Shown: in pieces, positions 32,090 to 39,805 of the stretch
How the letters are laid out: each line of letters begins with the position of its first letter
Position numbering within the stretch: the stretch's first letter is position 1
DNA from: Roseibium sp. HPY-6
Lineage (GTDB): Bacteria; Pseudomonadota; Alphaproteobacteria; Rhizobiales; Stappiaceae
DNA: 64,000 bases
NCBI RefSeq assembly: GCF_040530035.1
Contig: NZ_JBEWCD010000004.1
Coordinates: forward strand, 221,193 to 285,192
Direction: 5' to 3'
The notes under the pieces: model-generated
What the model was told of the DNA's origin: nothing
Seen by the model: the letters and a program-made list of their open reading frames with translations, nothing else
The model's database searches: none
Made by a program: the position numbers and the translations under genes

Positions 32090-32689
32090 ATGGCGGCGGT
32101 GAATTGCCGAAGAGATGACGAGCAGCCTGCACAACTAGAGCTACCTTTCTTCGCGCCCCACACACCAGCGTCTAAGGTTGGTCAACCGGAAAATTCGAAA
32201 TCTAATCGCATCACGTTTCCGCAGACATACCAGCTCCCGCTTTTTGACTTTAAAGAGCTGCGCAAAGCACACCATCTTTCAAAATTGCGAAGATCAAAGA
32301 AGCCTTCTGAAGGTCTTGGGACCGAGCATGAAATTCAAGTATGTCCGTTTCATGCAGGTCTTGGGCGTGAGGTCTGTTTTGATGAACTAGACAACAGGCC
32401 TATCAGGTTTGTTCCTCGAAACCTACACGGTTATCTTGATCGCCACTTTCCGTCATTCGTGGTGAAACGACTTGAACTGTTCGACTTGTCTATTGCGTTG
32501 GCCGACGAGGGAAAGACGCGCGTTGGGGACGTGGTCCAGATGCGTCACGCGGAAATCGAGGAACTTCTAAACGGCTGCTCAAAGCGGATGGAGTCGCTTT
32601 TGACACTGCTTAATGAGGTCGGCCTTGATTTGGATATGAAAACGCCAGGTTGGAAAAGCCCAGGTGGATTGTTCCATTCTCGCTGGTGA
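32090..32689 (+). CDS. Unknown protein with RNA polymerase alpha-CTD-like tail
   Basis: A 199-residue protein. I prefer the ATG at 32090, which has GGAGC upstream, to the one at 32048. The first 110 residues are basic and unrecognised (PQTYQLPLFDFKELRKAHHL). The last 65 (LELFDLSIALADEGKTRVGD then VVQMRHAEIEELLNGCSKRM and ESLLTLLNEVGLDLDM-K-TPGW) follow the pattern of the alpha-subunit C-terminal domain of RNA polymerase, including the final GLxLxM..xxW. In that family the domain binds UP elements and activators. Possibly a transcription modulator, but no direct homologue was recognised. Its stop abuts the stop of the convergent 32690-33472 gene. Confidence 0.55.
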   Translation: MAAVNCRRDDEQPAQLELPFFAPHTPASKVGQPENSKSNRITFPQTYQLPLFDFKELRKAHHLSKLRRSKKPSEGLGTEHEIQVCPFHAGLGREVCFDELDNRPIRFVPRNLHGYLDRHFPSFVVKRLELFDLSIALADEGKTRVGDVVQMRHAEIEELLNGCSKRMESLLTLLNEVGLDLDMKTPGWKSPGGLFHSRW

Positions 32690-33472
32690 CTAGCCGCAAT
32701 CACACACTTCGTAGTCAGATGTGCGTTTGTGGCCCAGCTTCTGCTTGCCAGGTCGAGCTCGAACGTCACCGACATTCACATTGTCTGGCAGATCATCGTC
32801 GATTGAAGATTTAATCGCCCTGGCTGTTTCGTATGTAACAGTGTGGCCATTCGCGAGTTCCGCAATTACCGTCTTCTGTGATTGCTTTGACGCCCTTCGC
32901 AGTGTTTCTTGGGCGGCCTTGTCCTTTGCAATATGTTGGTTATAGAAATCCGCATCGAAATCGTTGATATTCCAGCAGGCTGGAATGATGGACATGAAAC
33001 GGTAGATATCTTCTGCTGCGTTAATGTCTTGCAGAGTACGTCCACTCGCGAGCATCTTTTCGGCGGCCAGTTCACACGCCATGATGATAACGGCAGCTTT
33101 CTGAAAAAAGAGCGGCTTATGGTTGCGTGCAGCATTAAACTGCTGGCGCGCGATTTGACCGGTCCAGTTGTTATTGGAATTGGGCATATCAGACCAGTTG
33201 GTTCGATCTGAAACGGCTTGCACGGCCTCTTCTTTATAGCCAGCGAGCGAGTTTGCGTTGAGGCTTGTCGAACGCATGAACCAGAGGACCCCACCAACAT
33301 AAAAGCGTGGTTGAGTTCCGTGATCGAATTCCCAGTTGCTATAGCAACTGGCGCCACTTGTTGTGGGATCGTCTGCTATAGGATGGAACAACAAGTCCTC
33401 GTAGTTGGCCGGTCGAACTGCTTGGCGTTGCTGTTGGATAATGTTGGCCAGGTAGTCCACTCGTTCCTCCAT
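32690..33472 (-). CDS. Hypothetical protein, convergent with alpha-CTD-like gene
   Basis: A 260-residue soluble protein with no recognised domain. Conserved-looking stretches are NWEFDHGTQPRFYVGGVLWF, TNWSDMPNSNNNWTGQIARQ and a helical QKAAVIIMACELAAEKMLAS. The final 40 residues are basic and end in VCDCG. Start ATG at 33472 without a strong RBS. A long stem-loop lies about 90-140 bases upstream. Possibly a phage- or plasmid-associated protein. Confidence 0.55.
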   Translation of the reverse strand: MEERVDYLANIIQQQRQAVRPANYEDLLFHPIADDPTTSGASCYSNWEFDHGTQPRFYVGGVLWFMRSTSLNANSLAGYKEEAVQAVSDRTNWSDMPNSNNNWTGQIARQQFNAARNHKPLFFQKAAVIIMACELAAEKMLASGRTLQDINAAEDIYRFMSIIPACWNINDFDADFYNQHIAKDKAAQETLRRASKQSQKTVIAELANGHTVTYETARAIKSSIDDDLPDNVNVGDVRARPGKQKLGHKRTSDYEVCDCG

Positions 33473-33908
33473 AGGGTCATGTGTAGCGCAAACAAGTGCG
33501 TTGCTTGCCCAAAAAAGCCCCCAACAATTTCGTTCGAATTTAAGACCATCTTTCTGTAACAGTCGTGTGACAGGGCAAACTTACCCTTTGTAAGGGTGAC
33601 TTGCCCTTACACGACCCATCAAGCACAGACATCGCTGAACTTGCTCTAAGCCAACTTTGATTTTGTCAGGGTATGTGGGCCTAACACAGGGCGCAGCAGC
33701 ACAATGCGCGGCCTGTTTGACGACATAAGTCTATGATTTTAGGTAATTTTGTGGCTTTGCAGAAGGCTATCGAAGAGGCACTATTATCGTATGCCAACGG
33801 GCCAATATACGTTCGGCAAGGAAGGATTTGGGCGACGCCTCGGTCTGCAAACTAAGTCCGCCGCCCAATCTCTCCGACTAAATGTGGTCGTACCGAGAGG
33901 ACTTAATA
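33473..33908. other. Intergenic with long nested hairpin
   Basis: Holds the 54-base hairpin at 33562-33615 and the upstream region of the small membrane protein. Several short ORFs are open but lack RBSs. Confidence 0.4.
33562..33615. repeat. 54-base nested palindrome
   Basis: Three successive pairs of arms nest: GTCGTGT/ACACGAC (33562-33568, 33609-33615), GGGCAA/TTGCCC (33573-33578, 33601-33606) and ACCCTT/AAGGGT (33583-33588, 33592-33597) around TGT. All 19 arm pairs match exactly, with small internal loops. A folded single strand or a protein site are both possible. Confidence 0.6.
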
Positions 33909-34166
33909 ATGCTCTACAAGGCGCTGACTTGCAATGTTCTGATTGTCACAGCGATGGCAGCAGCAATCCACCTTAAGCTGTATTACGCCATCGACACGGT
34001 ACTGTATGTGAGTCTCAATATCGCTTTGTCGGTGTGCTACGGCATTCTGGCCGTCGCTGTGATCCGGCATCGCAAGGAAATCGAGGCTCAGGCAATGATG
34101 ATGCTGATGGTCGTCTATAACAGCACCGCTGTCTTGAAAATCTGTCAAATAATAATGCTCTACTGA
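33909..34166 (+). CDS. Small three-helix membrane protein
   Basis: An 85-residue protein starting at 33909 behind GAGGA. Three hydrophobic segments: about 5-20 (LTCNVLIVTAMAAAI), 26-52 (DTVLYVSLNIALSVCYGILA then VAVI) and 62-82 (AMMMLMVVYNSTAVLKICQI). Not recognised. A plus-strand terminator follows within 25 bases, so it is a complete single-gene unit. Confidence 0.6.
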   Translation: MLYKALTCNVLIVTAMAAAIHLKLYYAIDTVLYVSLNIALSVCYGILAVAVIRHRKEIEAQAMMMLMVVYNSTAVLKICQIIMLY

Positions 34167-34188
34167 GGGTAGAGATTACCTAGAAAAA

Positions 34189-34214
34189 GGCCGGAGGACG
34201 CTCCGGTCTTTTTT
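34189..34214 (+). terminator. Rho-independent terminator
   Basis: GGCCGGAG (34189-34196) and CTCCGGTC (34201-34208) pair with a four-base loop and one G-T pair, followed by six T. It ends the transcript of the small membrane protein gene. Confidence 0.8.
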
Positions 34215-34529
34215 GCGTTGTAGGGTTGATGCAAACGGTCTGAAATTTGAAGTGGATCTGTGGCTGGGCCTAGAAAACGCATACCAATGTGACCAGAACG
34301 AGAGCACTTCTGACGATAAGTTGCCAAACAAGGCTCCGCTCGACGTTGACCCCAATCGAACGGTGTTCGCGCCGAGCCAGACGATGAGACAAGTCCTGCG
34401 CATTTGCACTCTTTACGGAAAGTTGGGGCTTTACCACACAAGATCTCCTTTGTTTCGAGTACGGCAAGACACAATCCAGCGATACCGATCGCAGATGACG
34501 CCTACAGTCTCCCCCACTTCCATCGAGGC
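34215..34529. other. Intergenic downstream of repC
   Basis: No gene recognised between the terminator at 34214 and the repC stop. Short overlapping ORFs in both directions lack RBSs. Confidence 0.4.
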
Positions 34530-35801
34530 TTACTTCGCGGCCAGTCCAAACAGCGACTTCGCCAACGCGAGTTTTCCTTCCGCAGCCCGATCGCAACACG
34601 CGCGGAAGTATCCGCCTGGTGAACTAATTTTTTCCGGATCGCGCAGGGCCTTTTCAGTTACCATTGTCAGAATGGCGGCAGCCGCCTGCCTTCCTAGCCG
34701 GCCGCAAGCCTCAGCGTAGGCAGCTTCGCTGAGGCCTATCCCAACGCGCATGACCTCCGCCGCTGACATCAATTCCGGCCAGTTAGCCAACGAGAGCCCA
34801 AAATCGCTTTGAACGGTCTTGGACGCGCTTTCCAATAAGGAGATCGAAACTGCGTCCAGAAGTGCTTGCGGTCGGAAATCCGCTCCATTAGAGGGGTTCT
34901 TCGGGTGTTTGGAGGCTGTTTTACCCCCTTCCGGCTCCGCTTGCTCCTTTTCAGGAGCTATTTCGACGCTGTAGGCGTCGTTAGATTTTAAGTCAACTTC
35001 ATCCGCGTTAGCGGATGTCCGATTATTTAAGTAAGAGTCAAGTGAGCTTGTATTAGATATAGGGGTGACACTTTTGTCATGCTCGCCTGACTTTTTATTT
35101 GTTTTTGCTCGGTTTTCGGCTGCCTGAGCCGCGGCAACATCTTCAAGCAATAAATCGTACAAGTCCTGCAGCGCGACAGCCTTCTCCTGGATATCCCCCT
35201 CCCCTGCAAAGATTACGTCCATCTGGCATTGAAAATCCGAAAGAGACAGATCGGACGTGACATTTAGGATATCGATTATCGCTCGAGAAACCCTGGCAAC
35301 TGTGCGTTTCGCTTCCCGTCTGGCATTTAGTTCAGCCTGCCATTCATCTGCCATCCGCTTGATTTCATGATAACGAATGCGTGCCGGCGTAAAATCGAGA
35401 CCGTAAGCAAAAGTAATATCGCCTCTTCCGTTCCGATGCACCCAACGACGACCTGTAGAACTATCTCTGTAGGCGAGCACCTGCGCTTCAACGAGCTGCT
35501 TGATGGCGCGGATCACAGTGCGCTCGCTCCGGCCGACATAAGACGCCAGCTTTTCGTTGGAGATCGCGACGATCGGTCGGGCTGCGCCCTTCCAGTCTTC
35601 TGACTTCGACAGCCCGAGCAGAATGTCGAGCACATGATATGCTGTTGAACTGAGTGCCAGCGGTTGAGCAGCTCTTTTGAGAGCAATTGCGACTTCTGAC
35701 TTTCCGACGTCTGGAATGTCGTTTGACATAGCCAGGCGTTGAGATGCAAGGATCCCAGGCGTTATCTTCCGGAAGGAAGAAACGTTCGAAACAGTAGGCA
35801 T
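34530..35801 (-). CDS. repC: Plasmid replication initiator RepC
   Basis: A 423-residue RepC, the initiator of repABC plasmids, which binds the origin inside its own gene. The N-terminal domain is typical: FRKITPGILASQRLAMSNDI, KRAAQPLALSSTAYHVLDIL, and a winged-helix SNEKLASYVGRSERTVIRAI. The middle is a low-conservation linker, and the C-terminal domain holds LANWPELMSAAEVMRVGIGL and EKISSPGGYFRACCDRAAEG. Start ATG at 35801 behind GGAGG. It is expressed after repA-repB, with a 360-base gap that normally carries the antisense inhibitor RNA. Confidence 0.93.
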   Translation of the reverse strand: MPTVSNVSSFRKITPGILASQRLAMSNDIPDVGKSEVAIALKRAAQPLALSSTAYHVLDILLGLSKSEDWKGAARPIVAISNEKLASYVGRSERTVIRAIKQLVEAQVLAYRDSSTGRRWVHRNGRGDITFAYGLDFTPARIRYHEIKRMADEWQAELNARREAKRTVARVSRAIIDILNVTSDLSLSDFQCQMDVIFAGEGDIQEKAVALQDLYDLLLEDVAAAQAAENRAKTNKKSGEHDKSVTPISNTSSLDSYLNNRTSANADEVDLKSNDAYSVEIAPEKEQAEPEGGKTASKHPKNPSNGADFRPQALLDAVSISLLESASKTVQSDFGLSLANWPELMSAAEVMRVGIGLSEAAYAEACGRLGRQAAAAILTMVTEKALRDPEKISSPGGYFRACCDRAAEGKLALAKSLFGLAAK

Positions 35802-35894
35802 AAAAACCTCCGTTCGCCGTAGCCAAGTGGACTGCGGCGCTGATTTATTTGGGAGGTTCAGTGATGGGAAATCGGCACAAATCCACTGTTCACA

Positions 35895-35908
35895 CAAGAT
35901 CGATCTTG
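35895..35908. promoter_or_regulatory. Perfect palindrome at the ctRNA promoter
   Basis: CAAGATC/GATCTTG is a 14-base perfect palindrome, extended outward by CACA and TGTG-like bases. It overlaps the -35 of the candidate ctRNA. It could be a RepB (parS-like) or other operator, but does not match the GTTnnnnGCnnnnAAC form known for some repABC parS sites. Confidence 0.45.
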
Positions 35909-36023
35909 CGTGTGATTCGGAATTCGCCTAAAACAAGGACGTGTTGAGGTTCCTGTTTGGGTTTTCCCGGCTGAACCGTGATTAAAGAGATCGAACGGTT
36001 GCCGCCGTTTCGGTCTCTTTTCA
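35906..36023 (+). ncRNA. Candidate antisense RNA (ctRNA) of the repABC system
   Basis: In repABC plasmids a small RNA transcribed against the repB-repC gap represses repC. Here, opposite to the rep genes, TTGCGT (35906-35911) and TAAAAC (35929-35934) are spaced by exactly 17 bases, and a terminator-type stem AAAGAGAtCGAAcGG/CCGtTTCGgTCTCTTT (35984-36020) is followed by T-rich TTTTCATTTT. The predicted RNA is about 85 nt (35941-36023). Position and direction match known ctRNAs. Confidence 0.7.
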
Positions 36024-36161
36024 TTTTGCCCTAACTTTTCACCCGTTCCTCCGTTTTCGTTCCAGTGTCTTTACCTATCGGCTGTAGGCAGCTTACGGGT
36101 CTCGTAAAGACCGCTGTCCCCAGTGTTCACCAAGCGGGTCACAACGTCATGGTGCCCACAA

Positions 36162-37178
36162 CTATTGCCTAGCCTTTTTTGTCATAGTTTCGTCGTTGCG
36201 CTGCCGTTCGAAATCCTTGTAGAGATCCAGCAAATTGTCGCCAAGCCATTGGCCAAAGGCCGATTCCACTTTCGGGATGGAAATCGTCGTCGCCGAAGCC
36301 GATGTTTTTATTCTGGCAAAAACCTTTCCGTTTGAATCGACGTCGACAATCGAAGCGTCAGGGCGCACGACATTTTTGTCACGTGATTTGGCAGCACGCG
36401 TTGCCATTGAAATCCTGTCCTGCCCGGAAGCCGCTTTAAACTCGTCGCTTTCCAGGAGTTTACGGACTCGCTTTTCGGCATCTGGGTTACCAAATTGCTT
36501 GGCAAGGTCCAGCCAGGCGGGTCGACCCACATTTTTGGCTCGGCCGATCGCATAGATGATGTCATGCGGAATGCTGTCGGCAATTTTCCGCATATTTGAA
36601 ATCACCGTTTGAACCTGCCCTAGAACAGGCTGCATTTCCCGTTGCTTGAGACCCGCCTTGCGCAGCTGCTCGGCCCACAGCACCATTTCGGCAAAAGTCA
36701 AGTTCTCACGCACACCGTTTTCTAGGGATTGCTCCTTGATCAGCTCCGCATCACTTAGCTCGCGGACATACGCTTTGACCTTGAATGTCTCAGGTCGAGC
36801 GGACTCACTCATCAGTGATTGAATGGCCAACAAACGCCTATGACCGTAAGCAAGCTGGTACCGGTCTTTTTCGCTCGCGTGCGGTCGCACAAGGACGGGG
36901 ATTTTCTGACCTTCGTCGTGAATGGAAAGCTTCAGTTCCTCAAGAGCGTCGCCAGCCTCTTCATCCGTCTCAAACCGGTCGGAGAATGGGCTCGGATCAA
37001 TTTTAGAAGGATCTAGCGATACTATGCTGTCCTCGCGCATATGCGACAGAGCACGCCCCATGGAACTCACCACCGGCGCCGTCGTTGCCTTTTGGCTCCG
37101 CGCCGGCGCGTCGCTATTTTCACCTGCTGCTGCAGCGGCATCGGACATCATTTTGACGATAGACTTCTTCATCATCAA
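36162..37178 (-). CDS. repB: Plasmid partition protein RepB
   Basis: A 338-residue ParB-family partition protein that binds parS. The ParB/Srx part spans about 50-145 (VSLDPSKIDPSPFSDRFETD, RYQLAYGHRRLLAIQSL, IKEQSLENGVRENLTFAEMV), followed by a helix-turn-helix region (LKQREMQPVLGQVQTVISNM) and a C-terminal dimerisation segment. Its start overlaps the repA stop by four bases (ATGA), so the two are coupled. Together with RepA it segregates the plasmid. Confidence 0.93.
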   Translation of the reverse strand: MMMKKSIVKMMSDAAAAAGENSDAPARSQKATTAPVVSSMGRALSHMREDSIVSLDPSKIDPSPFSDRFETDEEAGDALEELKLSIHDEGQKIPVLVRPHASEKDRYQLAYGHRRLLAIQSLMSESARPETFKVKAYVRELSDAELIKEQSLENGVRENLTFAEMVLWAEQLRKAGLKQREMQPVLGQVQTVISNMRKIADSIPHDIIYAIGRAKNVGRPAWLDLAKQFGNPDAEKRVRKLLESDEFKAASGQDRISMATRAAKSRDKNVVRPDASIVDVDSNGKVFARIKTSASATTISIPKVESAFGQWLGDNLLDLYKDFERQRNDETMTKKARQ

Positions 37179-38413
37179 ACTTCCCTATCCCAGACACCCT
37201 TGATTAAGTCGAGAATTTCCGCATTCACACGGTCAGCACTTTCAAGAGCTCGTTTCAAGGTTTCGCGACCAACTTCACCTGGCTCAATCTCATAAAGGCT
37301 CTTTTTGGCAACGCCAGCCGATGCGATTGCAGTAGACTCAACTGCTTCGGCGACAAGAACATCTGTTCCGAAAAGATCCCGCATGGTGCCAGACATGATT
37401 TTTTGCGGACCGTCATTTGGATTTACACGGGTCAGCAGGAATTTCGTGAAGTCGTGTTCGAAGACAGCTCCACCTTCGGAAAGTGTATGTGTCACATCGG
37501 CAATCATCTTCAGAAACTGCGAACAAGACGACACATCGAGCATCGCCGGATGGACGGTGATGATAAGGCCTGTCGCTGCATAAAGAGCCGCCATAGTGGT
37601 GTAGCCAAGCGACGGCGGCGTATCGAGAACCACGACGTCGTAATTGTCTTCGACTGACTGGATGACTGCGTCCAGACGCTGGAAGAAGAGACCGTGTTCA
37701 TCGGTTCGCCGTTCTGCTAAAGCGGTTGGCGTATCGTATTCAAAATCCATGAGACGCAGATTGCCACAGGCAAGGTGGATCCCCGGGAAGTAGGTTTCAC
37801 GGACGACCTCGGCAAATGGGATGCGATAATTGTCATAACGCAAAGCGTCGTATGCAGTGTCCGTACGTTCGTCATCCCCCTCCCCTGGTCTCAGGTCTCG
37901 GTCCGGCTGTATTCCGAACGTCGTCGTCATTGAAGCCTGGGGATCCAGATCGACGCAAAGGACCCTATAGCCCTGTAGGGCCAGGTAATGAGCCAGATGA
38001 ACCGATGTTGTCGTTTTGGAACTTCCGCCCTTGAAATTTGCCGCAGCGATCACTTGCAGCTTCTCGCCACGGCGACGCTTGGGCACCAGACGCAATGCAT
38101 CGTCTGGACGCAGGTCTGCAAGGAAGCTGCGCAGTTCCCAGACCTGGTCAACGGTATAAATCCGGCGATTGTTTTCAGCCCGATGCGGCTGAGGTCCCCT
38201 CCCCTCCAGCGTCAAAGTTCGGAGCGTGCTTTCAGGAACGCCCAGCAGACGCACCAGGTCGGTGGTTGAAAACGTCCTGCCAAAAACCTTGCGCGCTTCC
38301 GGCGGATAGGTCATCTCGCGCATGGTCTGCAAACGATCTGACAGCCGATGCGTGAAATTCTCGATCTTTGCGGTCGTATCGCGTTCACCGGATATTTGCT
38401 CGATAACGGCCAT
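37175..38413 (-). CDS. repA: Plasmid partition ATPase RepA
   Basis: A 412-residue ParA-family ATPase. The N-terminal third has a winged-helix DNA-binding part for autoregulation (TFSTTDLVRLLGVPESTLRT and RAENNRRIYTVDQVWELRSF). Walker A is ANFKGGSSKTTTSVHLAHYL (about 145-165), and Walker B is NYDVVVLDTPPSLGYTTMAA. First gene of repABC. Two overlapping inverted repeats lie upstream (38421-38468) as likely operators. It drives segregation together with RepB. Confidence 0.93.
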   Translation of the reverse strand: MAVIEQISGERDTTAKIENFTHRLSDRLQTMREMTYPPEARKVFGRTFSTTDLVRLLGVPESTLRTLTLEGRGPQPHRAENNRRIYTVDQVWELRSFLADLRPDDALRLVPKRRRGEKLQVIAAANFKGGSSKTTTSVHLAHYLALQGYRVLCVDLDPQASMTTTFGIQPDRDLRPGEGDDERTDTAYDALRYDNYRIPFAEVVRETYFPGIHLACGNLRLMDFEYDTPTALAERRTDEHGLFFQRLDAVIQSVEDNYDVVVLDTPPSLGYTTMAALYAATGLIITVHPAMLDVSSCSQFLKMIADVTHTLSEGGAVFEHDFTKFLLTRVNPNDGPQKIMSGTMRDLFGTDVLVAEAVESTAIASAGVAKKSLYEIEPGEVGRETLKRALESADRVNAEILDLIKGVWDREV

Positions 38414-38420
38414 GAATGCC

Positions 38421-38468
38421 CTCTGACGGTTTATGACCCATAGTGACAGATCACTCCGTCAGAGTGAT
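38421..38468. promoter_or_regulatory. repA operator repeats
   Basis: CTCTGACGG (38421-38429) and CCGTCAGAG (38456-38464) form a 9-bp inverted repeat just upstream of the repA start, and ATCACTC/GAGTGAT (38450-38456, 38462-38468) forms a second that overlaps the right arm. Both fit RepA/RepB autorepression. Confidence 0.65.
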
Positions 38469-38791
38469 GCCGGATTCCCACCAAACCTGCAAGGCATTTT
38501 TCGTTAACAAATACCTAACGGAGTTATCGTGGGGGCAAAACGGCATGACAAAGAAGCGGCAGCATGTATGCCGCCACGCATTTCCCGTCCGAAAACGACA
38601 CCTAAAGAGGCCGAAACAAGCAATTGAGTCGGCGGAGCCTGCTTCAAAAAGAGGGCGAAATAGCGTCCGAATTGACAGCCTTGGAAAATCATCAATAGTG
38701 CTTAAGAAGAACAGAGTCTGATTCTATAAGATTATTGTGGCCTTTGACGGTGTGATCTCTTTCAATTCAACACAACAACACTGGGGAAACC
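38469..38791. other. Intergenic between repA and mucR-like gene
   Basis: Divergent promoter region. A 92-codon rightward ORF (38443-38721) starts inside the operator repeats and has no RBS, so I do not call it a gene. The segment just before 38792 is AT-rich and probably holds the mucR promoter. Confidence 0.4.
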
Positions 38792-39220
38792 ATGACTGAC
38801 AATCCGATCGAGACCAACATCATCGACCTGACCGCGGATGTTGTCGTCTCCTATGTCTCGAACAACACGGTTCCCGCGGCAGAGCTGCCTGCTCTGATCC
38901 AACAAGTTCACACCGCGCTTCATCAAACGGCCAGCAAAGCCAACGAGCCGGAAGTCGAAGAGCTCAAGCCTGCTGTTCCGATCAAAAAATCCATCACTGA
39001 TGACCACATCATCTGCCTAGAAGACGGCAAGAAATTCAAGTCCCTGAAGCGTCACATCAGAACGCACTACAATCTGACACCAGATGAGTACCGTGAGCGT
39101 TGGGGATTGGGTGCCGACTATCCGATGGTCGCACCGAACTATGCGGCAGCGCGATCGGAACTCGCGCGTAAAATGGGTCTTGGGCAACAGCGCAAGAAAA
39201 CTACGAAGAAAAAGAAGTAA
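38792..39220 (+). CDS. MucR/Ros-family zinc-finger regulator
   Basis: A 142-residue MucR/Ros protein. These bind AT-rich DNA, oligomerise via the N-terminus (here about 1-45) and act as H-NS-like silencers and virulence or exopolysaccharide regulators. The finger reads [20 protein letters not shown] then [20 protein letters not shown]. The ligands are C75, D78, H88 and H92, so aspartate replaces the usual second cysteine, a variant known in some rhizobial Ros paralogues. The C-terminus is a lysine-rich tail. RBS GGGGAAACC precedes 38792. As a plasmid-borne silencer it may repress the AT-rich cargo here. Confidence 0.88.
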   Translation: MTDNPIETNIIDLTADVVVSYVSNNTVPAAELPALIQQVHTALHQTASKANEPEVEELKPAVPIKKSITDDHIICLEDGKKFKSLKRHIRTHYNLTPDEYRERWGLGADYPMVAPNYAAARSELARKMGLGQQRKKTTKKKK

Positions 39221-39624
39221 TTCACTCAATCTGAATTTTTGACAATAAAGTGTCGCCGTGGGTGCGCGTCTGCCATGTTTGGGAAAGACAAAAAGGACGC
39301 TTTGGTTCGTTCGTTGGGGCGGCGCTCTTGCGGAATTCAGCTTTGCTAAGTCGTAGGCCCGCGCTGCAAAACTTTACAACAATTTCAGAGGAGCTCTCCA
39401 GGCGACAACTTGCTTCTCAACTTTTGGCGGAACCAGTGTAGCAAGAGCGACAAAGCGCTGTGCAAAGGTCGCGATGTCCGGACCCGAAGATGCTGCGGAG
39501 TGTAACTCGGTAGCGTCAATAAATTGAGTGGCAAGTACACTTTTACTAGTTGTGTCGATTGACTATCCCTCGCTCGGAGGTGGTTCATTTTCTTGGGGGC
39601 CTCGGGCACAGGCAATCCCATCTA
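39221..39624. other. Intergenic, no gene recognised
   Basis: Spacer after mucR. No supported ORF and no clear hairpin with a T-run. The following 175 bases hold an IS21-type fragment. Confidence 0.4.
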
Positions 39625-39800
39625 CCACTGAGTTCGGCATCGCCGCGCTGAAAGCCGGCAGGAGCGCTTACCGAGCGACACAAACAGATCACATCGAGGC
39701 ACTCTCCATGGCTTCACGTAAGGGACGCCTGATCGACAAGAACTGCCTCCTCCACACTCAGGCCCCGCTACTGATCATCGACGAGACCCGTTTGGGCTAA
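39625..39800 (+). pseudogene. IS21-family IstB helper fragment
   Basis: Read rightward, FGIAALKAGRSAYRATQTDH then IEALSMASRKGRLIDKN and LLIIDETRLG match the central part of IstB ATPases (GIAALKAGRSVYxxTLADLI, LLIVDEIGYL). Walker A and the C-terminal half are missing, and the last residues diverge from the family. Only a scrap of the element remains. Confidence 0.65.
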
Positions 39801-39805
39801 CCACA

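Noticed and set aside
36123..36335. Rightward ORFs opposite repB and repC
   Set aside because: They are antisense shadows of well-supported genes without RBSs.
38443..38721. 92-codon rightward ORF between repA and mucR
   Set aside because: Starts within repA operator repeats, lacks an RBS and no family is recognisable.
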